56,941 bases of DNA from Aquidulcibacter paucihalophilus (GTDB lineage: Bacteria > Pseudomonadota > Alphaproteobacteria > Caulobacterales > Aquidulcibacteraceae), in the NCBI RefSeq assembly GCF_002105465.1, contig NZ_NCSQ01000041.1:1-56941 (forward strand), given 5' to 3'. Shown here piece after piece: positions 18,377-26,250 of the stretch. Position numbers and translations under genes: made by a program. The notes below the pieces were generated by a model. That model saw only the letters and a list, made by a program, of their open reading frames with translations. It was not told where the DNA came from and did not search any database. Each line of letters opens with the position of its first letter. Position 1 is the first letter of the stretch.

Positions 18377-18697
18377 TCAGCCTTTGGGGGTAAACGGCTT
18401 GGAAGCTTCGGCCACGCCCATTTGTTTGGCAGGCTCAAAGCCTGTGATCGCTTGCTCGCTGAACCAAGCATCCAATGGTTCGGGCTCTAAGGCGTCTTCC
18501 GGGATCGGCCCTAGATGGGCAAGCCTTCCAAAAAGATTGGCTCGACTTGGCTTGGCCAAGTCCGGTCCATCCGCAGAAATCAGTCTGACCGCCTCTTTCC
18601 CCTTGCGCGCAATGAAAACGGCTTCGCCGCGTTCTGCCCGCTCAATCAGTTCTGAGAGTTTCGCCTTTGCTTCAGCCACATTCATCACGGTTTTCAT
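18377..18697 (-). CDS. vapB: Phd/YefM-type antitoxin
   Basis: The 106-residue antitoxin starts MKTVMNVAEAKAKLSELIER, the standard Phd/YefM DNA-binding N-terminus, followed by GEAVFIARKGKEAVRLI and an acidic, Pro-rich toxin-binding tail (IPEDALEPEPLDAWFSEQ). The start at 18697 is chosen because the strong promoter at 18704-18732 leaves transcription beginning at or next to this ATG; the frame's upstream ATG (18724) lies inside the promoter. The predicted mRNA would be leaderless. Autorepression through the palindrome at 18719-18730 is likely. Confidence 0.88.
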   Translation of the reverse strand: MKTVMNVAEAKAKLSELIERAERGEAVFIARKGKEAVRLISADGPDLAKPSRANLFGRLAHLGPIPEDALEPEPLDAWFSEQAITGFEPAKQMGVAEASKPFTPKG

Positions 18698-18703
18698 GAA
18701 GCT

Positions 18704-18732
18704 TATGTACCAAAAATCGACCACTTGGTCAA
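18704..18732 (-). promoter_or_regulatory. vapBC promoter
   Basis: Read on the minus strand, TTGACC (18727-18732) and TACATA (18704-18709) are separated by exactly 17 bases, close to a sigma70 consensus. The expected start of transcription falls at 18697-18698, the first base of the antitoxin ATG. Confidence 0.7.
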
Positions 18733-18743
18733 TTAACTTGGTC
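18719..18743. promoter_or_regulatory. Probable vapBC operator
   Basis: The palindrome GACCACTTGGTC (18719-18730) overlaps the -35 element. The octamer ACTTGGTC recurs directly 13 bases further on (18736-18743). Repeated short sites over the promoter are typical of autoregulated toxin-antitoxin pairs. Confidence 0.55.
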
Positions 18744-18828
18744 CAACTGAGCCGTGCTGGAGCTATGTCGTGACCCAGTCGATCCGCAAATTAAGCTCCG
18801 AAAATCCTCCCACCAGAAAGACCCTCTC

Positions 18829-19575
18829 ATGTTGAACATCAACAATCTGCAAGTCGAAGTCGGCGACACCTCGATCATCAAAGGGCTCACGCTTGCCGTG
18901 CCGGCCGGTGAAGTGCATGCGATCATGGGCCCCAATGGGGCAGGTAAATCGACTTTGTCCTACGCGCTGACGGGGCGTGATGGCTATGAAGTTGTCGGTG
19001 GCAGTGCAACCCTCAATGGCGAAGACTTGTTGGATCTGGCTCCAGAAGAGCGCGCGGCAAAAGGCTTGTTCCTGTCGTTTCAATATCCGCTTGAAATCCC
19101 TGGTGTGCCGACCTTGACCTTTTTGCGCACCGCCTTGAACGCCCAGCGCAAAGCGCGCGGCGAGGGCGAAGTCAGCGTGCCGGACTTTATGAAATTGTCG
19201 CGCCAGGTCGCCAAGAAATTGGGCGTCACGCCCGACATGATGAAGCGACCTTTGAATGTTGGCTTCTCGGGCGGTGAAAAGAAGCGGATGGAAATTTATC
19301 AAATGGCGCTTTTGGACCCTCGTTTCATGATCTTGGACGAGACCGATTCTGGCCTTGATATTGACGCGCTTAAAGTGGTGTCTGAAGGTGTGAACGCCTT
19401 GCGCGGCTCTGATAAGGGCATGCTGGTTATTACCCATTATCAGCGCTTATTGGACCACATTAAGCCAGACCGTGTGCATGTTTTAGCAGGTGGCCGCATC
19501 GTCGATAGTGGTGGGCCTGAATTGGCGCTCGCCCTCGAAGCCGATGGCTATGATCGTTACAAGGATGCCGCTTGA
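18829..19575 (+). CDS. sufC: Fe-S cluster assembly ATPase SufC
   Basis: This ABC-type ATPase of the SufBC2D complex has 248 residues, with Walker A GPNGAGKSTLSYALTG, the Q-loop SFQYPLEIPG, signature FSGGEKKRMEI, Walker B FMILDETDSGLDIDAL and switch His in VITHYQRLL. The ATG at 18829 gives the canonical MLNINNLQVEV start. The gene is separated from sufB by the VOC gene and the antisense vapBC pair, so it either depends on read-through of about 1.2 kb or on a promoter between 18732 and 18829. Confidence 0.97.
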   Translation: MLNINNLQVEVGDTSIIKGLTLAVPAGEVHAIMGPNGAGKSTLSYALTGRDGYEVVGGSATLNGEDLLDLAPEERAAKGLFLSFQYPLEIPGVPTLTFLRTALNAQRKARGEGEVSVPDFMKLSRQVAKKLGVTPDMMKRPLNVGFSGGEKKRMEIYQMALLDPRFMILDETDSGLDIDALKVVSEGVNALRGSDKGMLVITHYQRLLDHIKPDRVHVLAGGRIVDSGGPELALALEADGYDRYKDAA

Positions 19576-20759
19576 TGGCTTTCGCGGAATTGAAGCTTTC
19601 ATCGGGTGAAACCGCGCTGTTAGAAGCTTTCCCACCGACAGAGGCCGGGCAGGCGGCGCGGGCCTATCTGGGTGCGGCAGGCTTACCTAACCGCCGCGTG
19701 GAAGCCTTTAAATGGACCGATGTTCGCGCTGCCCTTTCAGAGGGCAAGCCCGAAGCGGATGGGTCGGCGGGCCTGATCCCAGACTGCCTGCAAGACGCTT
19801 TGGTGTTGGATTTTGCCCCTGATGGCTTTGGGCTTGAAGGGGAAAAAGATCAGGGCCTGATTATTGAGACCGAAGACAGTTTGCCGATCGAGGGGGCAGG
19901 CCCTCTGGCGTTGCTCGCAGCTGGCTTTGCACCCCGCGCGGTGGTTTTGCGAGTGACAGCAAGCCAAAGTCGACCCGTCGTGTTGCGCCGCCATCCAGGT
20001 GCGCCGATGCGCGTTCGCGTTGAGATGGATGCAGGTACACGGTTGAACTTGGTTGATACGGGGCTTGCGACGGCTGGTCTGTCAACAGGCCTCATCGAGA
20101 TTGAAATCGGCCAGAATGCGGAATTGGTTCGCTATAGCCTGCAGGATGGCAAGCTAAGCGCGATTGATTTGACACAAGCTATCGTCACCGTCGCAGAAGA
20201 AGGGCGCTATCACGCGATTTCGCTGGTGTTTGGCGGCAAGCTTGCGCGCGCCGAAACCCAAGTTGTTTTGGCAGGGGTAGGGGCAAACTGCTTGATCCAT
20301 GGCGCGTACTTGCTCTCCGGCCAGGCCCATGCCGACATGACCACAAAGGTCGTTCACGCCAGTCCCCATGGGCAGACGCGGGAATTGTTCAAAGGAGCCG
20401 TGCAAGACAAAGCGCGCGGCGTTTTTCAAGGCAAAATCCTCGTTGAGCGCGCTGCCCAACAAACAGATGCGCGGCAAAATCACCATGCCCTTATGTTAAG
20501 CGAAGGGGCGGAAATCGACGCCAAGCCAGAGCTTGAGATTTACGCCGATGATGTCCAATGCGCCCATGGTAATACCATTGGTGCGCTGGATGATCAGGCC
20601 CTGTTTTATATGCGTCAGCGCGGCATTCCCGCGGCGCAGGCCAAAGCCCTCTTGGTCGAGGCCTTTGTGACAGAGGTATTTGATGCCATCGACCACGAAG
20701 GCGTGCGCACGTGGTTTTCAGGATTGGCGCGGACATGGCTGGAGGGACGTGCACCATGA
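19575..20759 (+). CDS. sufD: Fe-S cluster assembly protein SufD
   Basis: SufD is the paralogue of SufB that completes the SufBC2D scaffold. The 394-residue protein has NRRVEAFKWTDVRAAL near residue 35, a beta-helix middle part with MDAGTRLNLVDTG, and the conserved C-terminal region AEIDAKPELEIYADDVQCAHG and DQALFYMRQRGIP. The ATG overlaps the sufC stop (TGATG). Translational coupling with sufC is expected. Confidence 0.95.
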   Translation: MAFAELKLSSGETALLEAFPPTEAGQAARAYLGAAGLPNRRVEAFKWTDVRAALSEGKPEADGSAGLIPDCLQDALVLDFAPDGFGLEGEKDQGLIIETEDSLPIEGAGPLALLAAGFAPRAVVLRVTASQSRPVVLRRHPGAPMRVRVEMDAGTRLNLVDTGLATAGLSTGLIEIEIGQNAELVRYSLQDGKLSAIDLTQAIVTVAEEGRYHAISLVFGGKLARAETQVVLAGVGANCLIHGAYLLSGQAHADMTTKVVHASPHGQTRELFKGAVQDKARGVFQGKILVERAAQQTDARQNHHALMLSEGAEIDAKPELEIYADDVQCAHGNTIGALDDQALFYMRQRGIPAAQAKALLVEAFVTEVFDAIDHEGVRTWFSGLARTWLEGRAP

Positions 20760-22000
20760 ACGCCCAAACCCCAACCCCATCTGTTGCCTTTGATGTCGCC
20801 AAAGTCCGGGCGGACTTCCCGATCCTGACGCGGCAGATCCATGGCAAGCCCTTGGTCTATCTCGATAGTGCCGCCAGCGCGCAAAAGCCTGAAAGCGTCA
20901 TCTCCGCCATGGCGGATTTCCAGCGCACGTCTTACGCCAATGTGCACCGCGGCCTACACACCTTAGCCAATGAAGCAACCCAAGCGTTCGAAGATGCGCG
21001 CGCCAAAGTTGCGCGCTTCATCCATGCCGGAAGTGCGGATGAGATTGTCTTCACCAAAAGCGCGACCGAGGCCATCAATCTGGTCGCCGCAGGGATTAGC
21101 CAAAGCCTTAAACCTGGCGATGAGATTGTCATCTCTGAGATGGAGCATCACGCCAATATCGTGCCGTGGCACATGGCAGCGCAGCGCTCCGGTGCTATCT
21201 TGAAATGGGCGTCCATCACGCCACAAGGCGCACTTGATATGGACACACTGGCTGCCCTCATCGGTCCACGCACCAAAATGGTGGCAATCAGCCATATGTC
21301 GAATGTGTTGGGATGTGTGCAGGATTTGGCGACAATCGTGGCTCTCGCCCATCACGTTGGCGCGCAAGTCCTGATCGACGGCTGTCAAGGTGTCGTGCAC
21401 CAAAAGGTTGATGTGCAAGCCATTGGGGCTGACTTCTATGTCTTTTCCGCCCACAAAATCTATGGGCCGACAGGAATTGGCGCTCTTCATGGCACACCAG
21501 AGGCGCTGAACCGTCTGCCGCCTTGGCAAGGTGGTGGCGAGATGATTGAGATCGTCTCCAAAGAGCTGATTACCTATAATGTGCCGCCCTTCCGGTTTGA
21601 AGCCGGCACCCCCGCGATTACCGAAGCGGTAGGCCTTGGCGCGGCAGTTGATTGGATGATGGCGCAAGATCAAGCGGCCATGCACGCCCATGAACTGGCC
21701 TTGGTGGATCATGCCATGAAATCGCTACGCGGCATTAATGGGATCAGCCTCTATGGCACCGCGCCGGGCAAGGGCGGGATCATTGCGTTCAACATTGATG
21801 GGGCTCACCCCCATGATGTGGCCCAAGTTCTCGACCGTTATGGCGTCGCAGTTCGGGCGGGCCACCATTGTGCCCAACCCTTGATGAAGGCCTTGGGCGT
21901 GACTGCTACCGCACGGGCGAGCTTTGCCGCCTATACCAGTTTTGACGATGTCGACGCCTTTATCGAAGCGCTTGCCAAAGCGCGCGATTTTTTGCTGTGA
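20756..22000 (+). CDS. sufS: SufS-type cysteine desulfurase
   Basis: This group II cysteine desulfurase, 414 residues, has YLDSAASAQKP near residue 31, the TKSATEAINLVA segment, the PLP lysine in VFSAHKIYGPTGIGAL, and the active-site Cys in RAGHHCAQPLM. It supplies sulfur to the SufBCD scaffold. The start ATG overlaps the sufD stop by 4 bases and follows GGAGGG. No SufE or SufU gene is visible in the window. Confidence 0.96.
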   Translation: MNAQTPTPSVAFDVAKVRADFPILTRQIHGKPLVYLDSAASAQKPESVISAMADFQRTSYANVHRGLHTLANEATQAFEDARAKVARFIHAGSADEIVFTKSATEAINLVAAGISQSLKPGDEIVISEMEHHANIVPWHMAAQRSGAILKWASITPQGALDMDTLAALIGPRTKMVAISHMSNVLGCVQDLATIVALAHHVGAQVLIDGCQGVVHQKVDVQAIGADFYVFSAHKIYGPTGIGALHGTPEALNRLPPWQGGGEMIEIVSKELITYNVPPFRFEAGTPAITEAVGLGAAVDWMMAQDQAAMHAHELALVDHAMKSLRGINGISLYGTAPGKGGIIAFNIDGAHPHDVAQVLDRYGVAVRAGHHCAQPLMKALGVTATARASFAAYTSFDDVDAFIEALAKARDFLL

Positions 22001-22009
22001 GGGCCACCC

Positions 22010-22414
22010 ATGAGCGATGAAACCACCACCCAAAGAGATATGTTGGATGTATCCAGCCCACCCATCGTCCAGCCGGATCGGGAGCCGACCGACCTGCCGC
22101 CCGAGGAGATTGCCCGTTTGACGGATGATCTGATCGAAGCCTTCAAGACCGTCTATGACCCAGAAATCCCGGTTGATGTCTATGAATTGGGCCTGATCTA
22201 TAAGGTTGACCTCAAGGCCGGCGGCCATGTCGATATCGACATGACGCTCACCGCCCCTGCTTGCCCTGTGGCCGGGGAACTCCCAATTATGGTAGAAGAT
22301 GCGGCTAAAACGGTGGATGGGATCAATTCGGCCAAGGCCATTGTGACCTTTGACCCGCCTTGGACCCAAGCGCGTATGAGCGATGAAGCCCGTTTGGCTT
22401 TGAATATGTTATAG
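22010..22414 (+). CDS. sufT: SufT/MIP18 (DUF59) Fe-S assembly protein
   Basis: The 134-residue protein has an N-terminal extension of about 45 residues, then the MIP18 domain: VYDPEIPVDVYELGLIYKVDL, DMTLTAPACPVAGELP (conserved Cys) and VTFDPPWTQARMSDEARL. The family acts in maturation of Fe-S proteins. It lies 9 bases after sufS. Confidence 0.93.
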   Translation: MSDETTTQRDMLDVSSPPIVQPDREPTDLPPEEIARLTDDLIEAFKTVYDPEIPVDVYELGLIYKVDLKAGGHVDIDMTLTAPACPVAGELPIMVEDAAKTVDGINSAKAIVTFDPPWTQARMSDEARLALNML

Positions 22415-22423
22415 GTGGCACGC

Positions 22424-22813
22424 ATGAATTCGCCAGAGCTCGTCCCAACCCGAACCCGTCGCCCTCGCCCGCAGGTGGTAAGCCTGACTGATGCTGCTGC
22501 TGAGCGCGTGCGCGATGTGATGGCCAAATCTGAAAAGCCTTATCTGCGCGTCGGCATTAAGAATGGCGGCTGTGCGGGGATGGAATATGTCATGGCCTAT
22601 GCCGATGCGCCCGATCCCTTAGACGAAGTGGTGGAAGATAAGGGCGTTAAAATTCTTGTGGCCTCCAATGCTATTTTGTTTCTGATCGGCTCTGTGGTCG
22701 ATGTGGAGACAACGAAGCTTCATTCGAAATTTGTCTTCAAAAACCCCAATGAAACCGATGCTTGCGGATGCGGTGAGAGCGTAACCATTGTGCCTGCTAC
22801 GTCTGGGGCCTGA
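22424..22813 (+). CDS. sufA: A-type Fe-S carrier SufA/IscA
   Basis: The 129-residue protein has the three conserved Cys of A-type carriers: GIKNGGCAGMEY and DACGCGES. It receives clusters from the scaffold and passes them to apo-proteins. The ATG at 22424 is chosen because AGGTGG stands 5 bases before it; a GTG three codons earlier is directly after the sufT stop. It is the last recognised suf gene; TfoX-N follows 2 bases later. Confidence 0.94.
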   Translation: MNSPELVPTRTRRPRPQVVSLTDAAAERVRDVMAKSEKPYLRVGIKNGGCAGMEYVMAYADAPDPLDEVVEDKGVKILVASNAILFLIGSVVDVETTKLHSKFVFKNPNETDACGCGESVTIVPATSGA

Positions 22814-22815
22814 TT

Positions 22816-23172
22816 TTGGCTAAGAAGGCGAAAGCCAATCCGGAATTAGATGCTTTAATTGCAACGGCCCAAGATTTGTTCGCAGGCTTGGGCGATATTC
22901 GGGTGCGCAAGATGTTTGGCGGCGCGGGTGTCTATTATGATGGGCGCATGTTTGCGCTTTTGGCCGATCATGAAATCTATCTGAAGGCTGATCGTATCAA
23001 TAATCCGAAATTTGACGCCCATGATTGCCCACCTTTTCATTATGACAAAGGGGAAGGCGAGATCATCACTTTATCCTATCGGGCGATGCCAGAAACGGCG
23101 TTTGACGATGCAGACGAAGCTTTGGCTTGGGCCAAACTGGGCGTCGACGCTGCCGCCCGCGCACAGAAATAG
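22816..23172 (+). CDS. TfoX/Sxy N-terminal domain protein
   Basis: The 118-residue protein consists of a TfoX N-terminal domain only: LFAGLGDIRVRKMFGGAGVYYDGRMFALL, then EIYLKAD and a C-terminal YRAMPETAFDD segment. In Vibrio and Haemophilus the full-length protein regulates competence; single-domain versions are common and mostly uncharacterised. The likely start is TTG, 2 bases after sufA, so it is probably the tail of the suf operon. Confidence 0.85.
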   Translation: MAKKAKANPELDALIATAQDLFAGLGDIRVRKMFGGAGVYYDGRMFALLADHEIYLKADRINNPKFDAHDCPPFHYDKGEGEIITLSYRAMPETAFDDADEALAWAKLGVDAAARAQK

Positions 23173-23174
23173 AA

Positions 23175-23927
23175 ATGGGCAGAATGGACTTAGCCACTAT
23201 CCACCGCATTGAACAGGCTACGGCCAGAGGCTGGCCCGCCGCATGCGAGGAGCAGATTGATGGCTGGCACGTCTACTCGGGTTTAGGTTTTGTCGGGCGC
23301 ACCAATTCCTGCTGGCCTTTAGCCTATCAGGGCCAAGATGTTGAAGCCTCGATTGAAGCCGTAGAGGCCCGTTATCAGGCCATGGGCCTGGCACCTCAGT
23401 TCAAACTAGTGAGTGACGGCACTGACCCGTTGGACCTATACGATAGACTGGCCAGACGCGGCTATCGTGCTGTTAGCGATGTTGCTGTGATGCTGTTTGA
23501 TGGCCAAATACCTGCGCCCGATCATCCCGTTGAGATCAACCCGCAGGTCACCGACGCGTTTATCCAAATCGTCGAAGAAACCAGCCATTCAGGTGGGGAT
23601 GGGCAGGAACGGATCGACATTCTGCGGCGCGTGCCTAAGCCATCTGCCTTTGGGATTATCCGCCAAAAGGGGGTGCTGGCGGCTGCAGGCCTGTGCACCT
23701 TTGCAGGCGACAGCGCCGGCATTGCAGCCATGCGTACCCAAGCCGATTATCGTAATCAGGGCCTTGCTCGCTCGGTTCTGCGGGCAATTATGGGAAAGGC
23801 TCATGAGGCTGGATATCGGCAATTCTGGCTACAAGTTGAAACCAATAATGCCGCAGCCTTGCACCTTTATGAGACAGAAGGCTTTGCCACCGCCTATTGC
23901 TATCAGACTGTGCGCTTTGCGCCGTAA
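23175..23927 (+). CDS. GNAT family N-acetyltransferase
   Basis: The 250-residue protein has a C-terminal acetyltransferase domain with the acetyl-CoA motif MRTQADYRNQGLARSVLRAI and the late NNAAALHLYETEGF motif. The N-terminal half (RIEQATARGWPAACEEQIDGWHVY) resembles that of acetyltransferases with a duplicated, degenerate first domain. The substrate is unknown. It begins 2 bases after the TfoX-N stop, suggesting co-transcription. The second Met (23184) is an equally possible start. Confidence 0.88.
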   Translation: MGRMDLATIHRIEQATARGWPAACEEQIDGWHVYSGLGFVGRTNSCWPLAYQGQDVEASIEAVEARYQAMGLAPQFKLVSDGTDPLDLYDRLARRGYRAVSDVAVMLFDGQIPAPDHPVEINPQVTDAFIQIVEETSHSGGDGQERIDILRRVPKPSAFGIIRQKGVLAAAGLCTFAGDSAGIAAMRTQADYRNQGLARSVLRAIMGKAHEAGYRQFWLQVETNNAAALHLYETEGFATAYCYQTVRFAP

Positions 23928-24044
23928 AGTCGCTTGGCGTTCGAATTTAACATACGCCACCTTGCGCTACCCTTTGCCACACCTAACATATGGGCGTCCT
24001 TTGGTGCGCGCATGTGGCGACACAAAGACTGTATGGAGGCTTAA

Positions 24045-24641
24045 ATGGCTTTGAACACGCGTTTTGCTGCTGTGGCTTTGGTTGGCGTGGCAGCAACATC
24101 GGTTTCAGGATGTGGCTATAATGCCATTCCAACCCAAGAAGAGGCTGCCAAAGCCGCTTGGGCGGAGGTTCAAACCCAATATCAGCGCCGCGCGGACCTC
24201 GTACCCAATCTGGTGGCAACCGTTCAAGGTGCTGCCGCGCAGGAAAAGTCTGTCTTGACGGCTGTAACCGAAGCGCGCGCCTCAGCCACCCAGCCAAAAT
24301 TTGATGCATCCACCATCACCGATCCACAAAAATTCCAAGAGTTTCAAGCGGCTCAAGCCCAACTCTCCACCGCGCTCATAAACTTCCGCCAGACCTTAGA
24401 AGCCTATCCTGAGCTGCGTTCCTTAGAAGGCTTTAAGGCGCTGCAATCCCAACTTGAAGGAACGGAAAACCGCATCGCGATTGCACGCCGCGACTATAAT
24501 GCGGCAGTCCAGACCTATAACACGACATTGCGGACGTTTCCGAGTGTGATTTGGGCAAAGACGGCGTTCTCGTCCTCCCAACCCATGCAATTGTTTCAAG
24601 CAACGGCAGGCTCTGAAAAGCCGCCGGAAGTGAAGTTCTAA
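24045..24641 (+). CDS. lemA: LemA family protein
   Basis: The 198-residue protein has an N-terminal segment VALVGVAATSVSGCGYNAIP that reads as a lipoprotein signal with Cys in VSGC. A mostly helical domain follows with the family blocks RRADLVPNLVATVQG, VTEARASA, YPELRSLEGFKALQSQLEGTENRI and ARRDYNAAVQTYNT. GGAGG precedes the ATG. It forms an operon with two TPM-domain genes. The function of LemA proteins is poorly defined; the TPM partners place it at the membrane. Confidence 0.93.
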   Translation: MALNTRFAAVALVGVAATSVSGCGYNAIPTQEEAAKAAWAEVQTQYQRRADLVPNLVATVQGAAAQEKSVLTAVTEARASATQPKFDASTITDPQKFQEFQAAQAQLSTALINFRQTLEAYPELRSLEGFKALQSQLEGTENRIAIARRDYNAAVQTYNTTLRTFPSVIWAKTAFSSSQPMQLFQATAGSEKPPEVKF

Positions 24642-24645
24642 GCGC

Positions 24646-25527
24646 GTGAGCAAGCCCGCCTTGCTGCGGCCTTCACCGAGCCGTTTCCACCGTTTCGGGC
24701 TAGCCGCTCTCTTGGGCCTAAGCTTGATGGTGGTATGCTGGATGGCAAGTCCTGTTTGGGCTGCCGACCCCAAGTTTCCGGTCCTGACTGGACGGGTTGT
24801 AGATGATGCCAACATCATTCCCGAAGAAACCGAGGGCGAACTCATTGCCCAATTGGAAGCGCTGGAGGCCAAGTCGTCGGATCAATTAGTCGTGGTGACC
24901 GTCCCAAGTTTGCAGGGTATTGAAATTGAGGAATTTGGCTACAAATTAGGCCGGGCTTGGCAAATCGGCCAAGGGGAACGGCTGAACAACGGCGTCATCC
25001 TTTTGGTCGCGCCCACAGAGCGCAAAGTGCGGATTGAGGTTGGCTATGGTCTCGAAAGCATTTTGACAGACTTTTATGCGAGCGAAATCATCCGAAACAC
25101 CATTGTGCCGGCCTTTAAGGCAGGCGATATGCCGGGCGGCATAGTTGCCGGGGTCGCAGCTATTGAATCGATCTTGACCACCGATCCAGTTGAGTTGCAA
25201 GCCCGTGCTGCCCGAGGATTAAAGGAAGAAGCCAGAGAGACCGGTAGCGATCCAATCGCTGTGATGATTGTTCTGGCCTTTTTAATTTTCTGGATATGGA
25301 TCATGATCGCGAATTCCCAGCGCACCCGCTTCCGGCGTCATTCTCATTGGGGAAGCGGTCCAATTGTCTTGCATGATTGGGATGACGATAATCACCGGCA
25401 TGGTGGAGGCGGCTTTGGGGGCGGCTTTGGCGGCGGTGGTTTTGGCGGTGGTGGTTTTGGCGGCGGTGGCGGCTTCTCCGGCGGCGGCGGCAGCTTTGGT
25501 GGTGGCGGAGCATCGGGCTCATGGTGA
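24646..25527 (+). CDS. TPM-domain (YgcG-like) membrane protein with Gly-rich tail
   Basis: The 293-residue protein starts at GTG, 4 bases after lemA. It has a signal peptide ending near PVWAAD, a TPM domain (about 45-175, with GRVVDDANIIPEE, VVTVPSLQGIEIEEF, GRAWQIGQGERLNNGVILLV and RIEVGYGLESILTD), one membrane helix (IAVMIVLAFLIFWIWIMIA) and a C-terminal tail of more than 50 residues made almost wholly of Gly, Phe and Ser. The DNA coding this tail is a low-complexity GGC/GGT repeat. The gene overlaps the next one by 7 bases. Confidence 0.92.
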   Translation: MSKPALLRPSPSRFHRFGLAALLGLSLMVVCWMASPVWAADPKFPVLTGRVVDDANIIPEETEGELIAQLEALEAKSSDQLVVVTVPSLQGIEIEEFGYKLGRAWQIGQGERLNNGVILLVAPTERKVRIEVGYGLESILTDFYASEIIRNTIVPAFKAGDMPGGIVAGVAAIESILTTDPVELQARAARGLKEEARETGSDPIAVMIVLAFLIFWIWIMIANSQRTRFRRHSHWGSGPIVLHDWDDDNHRHGGGGFGGGFGGGGFGGGGFGGGGGFSGGGGSFGGGGASGSW

Positions 25528-26240
25528 AACGCGCGCACATGCATTTATCCGCGGAGGATAAGGCGGCAATCGGTCAAGCCATTGAAGCCGCAGAGACCAA
25601 GACATCGGGCGAGATTTTTGTTCTCGTCTCTGCGCGCACCGCTGATTATCGCTGGATCATGCTCTTTTATGGGGCCCTTGTCGCTATTCTTGTGCCCTTA
25701 ATAGGGATGGCATTTGGCTTAAACCCCTTGACGCTCGGCAGTGTTTTTACACACTGGCAGGCTGGGGGCTGGAATGTCGGTTTTGGTGCAACCCCTGCAG
25801 ATGAGGCAGCAACGGGCATGGTCCTCATTCTGGCTGCACAGGCGATCCTATTCATGCTGGTCTCTGCCCTTGACCTACAACCGGATATAGCCGCCAAACT
25901 AACTCCGGCTTGGATCCAGCGCCAACAAGTACATCGCGCGGCACGCGATCAATTCTTAGCCCATGGTCTGCACCAAACCACTGGAAAGACTGGAGTTTTG
26001 ATCTTTGTTAGCCTTGCCGAGCACAAGGCAGAAATCATTGCGGATGCTGGGATCCACACCAAAGTGTCCCGCACGGTTTGGCGCGAAGTAATTGGCAAAC
26101 TCGTCATAGCCGCGCGCGACCAAAAATTGGCCCATGGAATCATATTGGCCATTGAGGACAGCGCTGCAATTTTGGCGGAACATTTCCCCCGTCAGGATGA
26201 TGATGTGGACGAACTGCCCAACAAAGTCATCATGATTTGA
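25521..26240 (+). CDS. TPM-domain protein, cytoplasmic-facing
   Basis: The 239-residue second TPM protein of the operon has no signal peptide. A short N-terminal TPM start (LSAEDKAAIGQAIEAAETKTSGEIFV) is followed by two hydrophobic segments (WIMLFYGALVAILVPLIGMA and TGMVLILAAQAILFMLVSAL) and the rest of the TPM fold (KTGVLIFVSLAEHKAEIIADAGI). The topology resembles YgcG partners. It is translationally coupled to the preceding gene by overlap. Confidence 0.88.
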   Translation: MVKRAHMHLSAEDKAAIGQAIEAAETKTSGEIFVLVSARTADYRWIMLFYGALVAILVPLIGMAFGLNPLTLGSVFTHWQAGGWNVGFGATPADEAATGMVLILAAQAILFMLVSALDLQPDIAAKLTPAWIQRQQVHRAARDQFLAHGLHQTTGKTGVLIFVSLAEHKAEIIADAGIHTKVSRTVWREVIGKLVIAARDQKLAHGIILAIEDSAAILAEHFPRQDDDVDELPNKVIMI

Positions 26241-26250
26241 GGCTCGGCTT

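Noticed and set aside
17982..18773. A 263-codon plus-strand frame across the vapBC region
   Set aside because: It is antisense to two recognisable toxin-antitoxin genes and shows no family features.
25380..25510. GGC/GGT-rich repeat as a possible CRISPR or tandem-repeat array
   Set aside because: It is the coding region of a Gly/Phe/Ser tail with variable spacing and no spacer-repeat structure.
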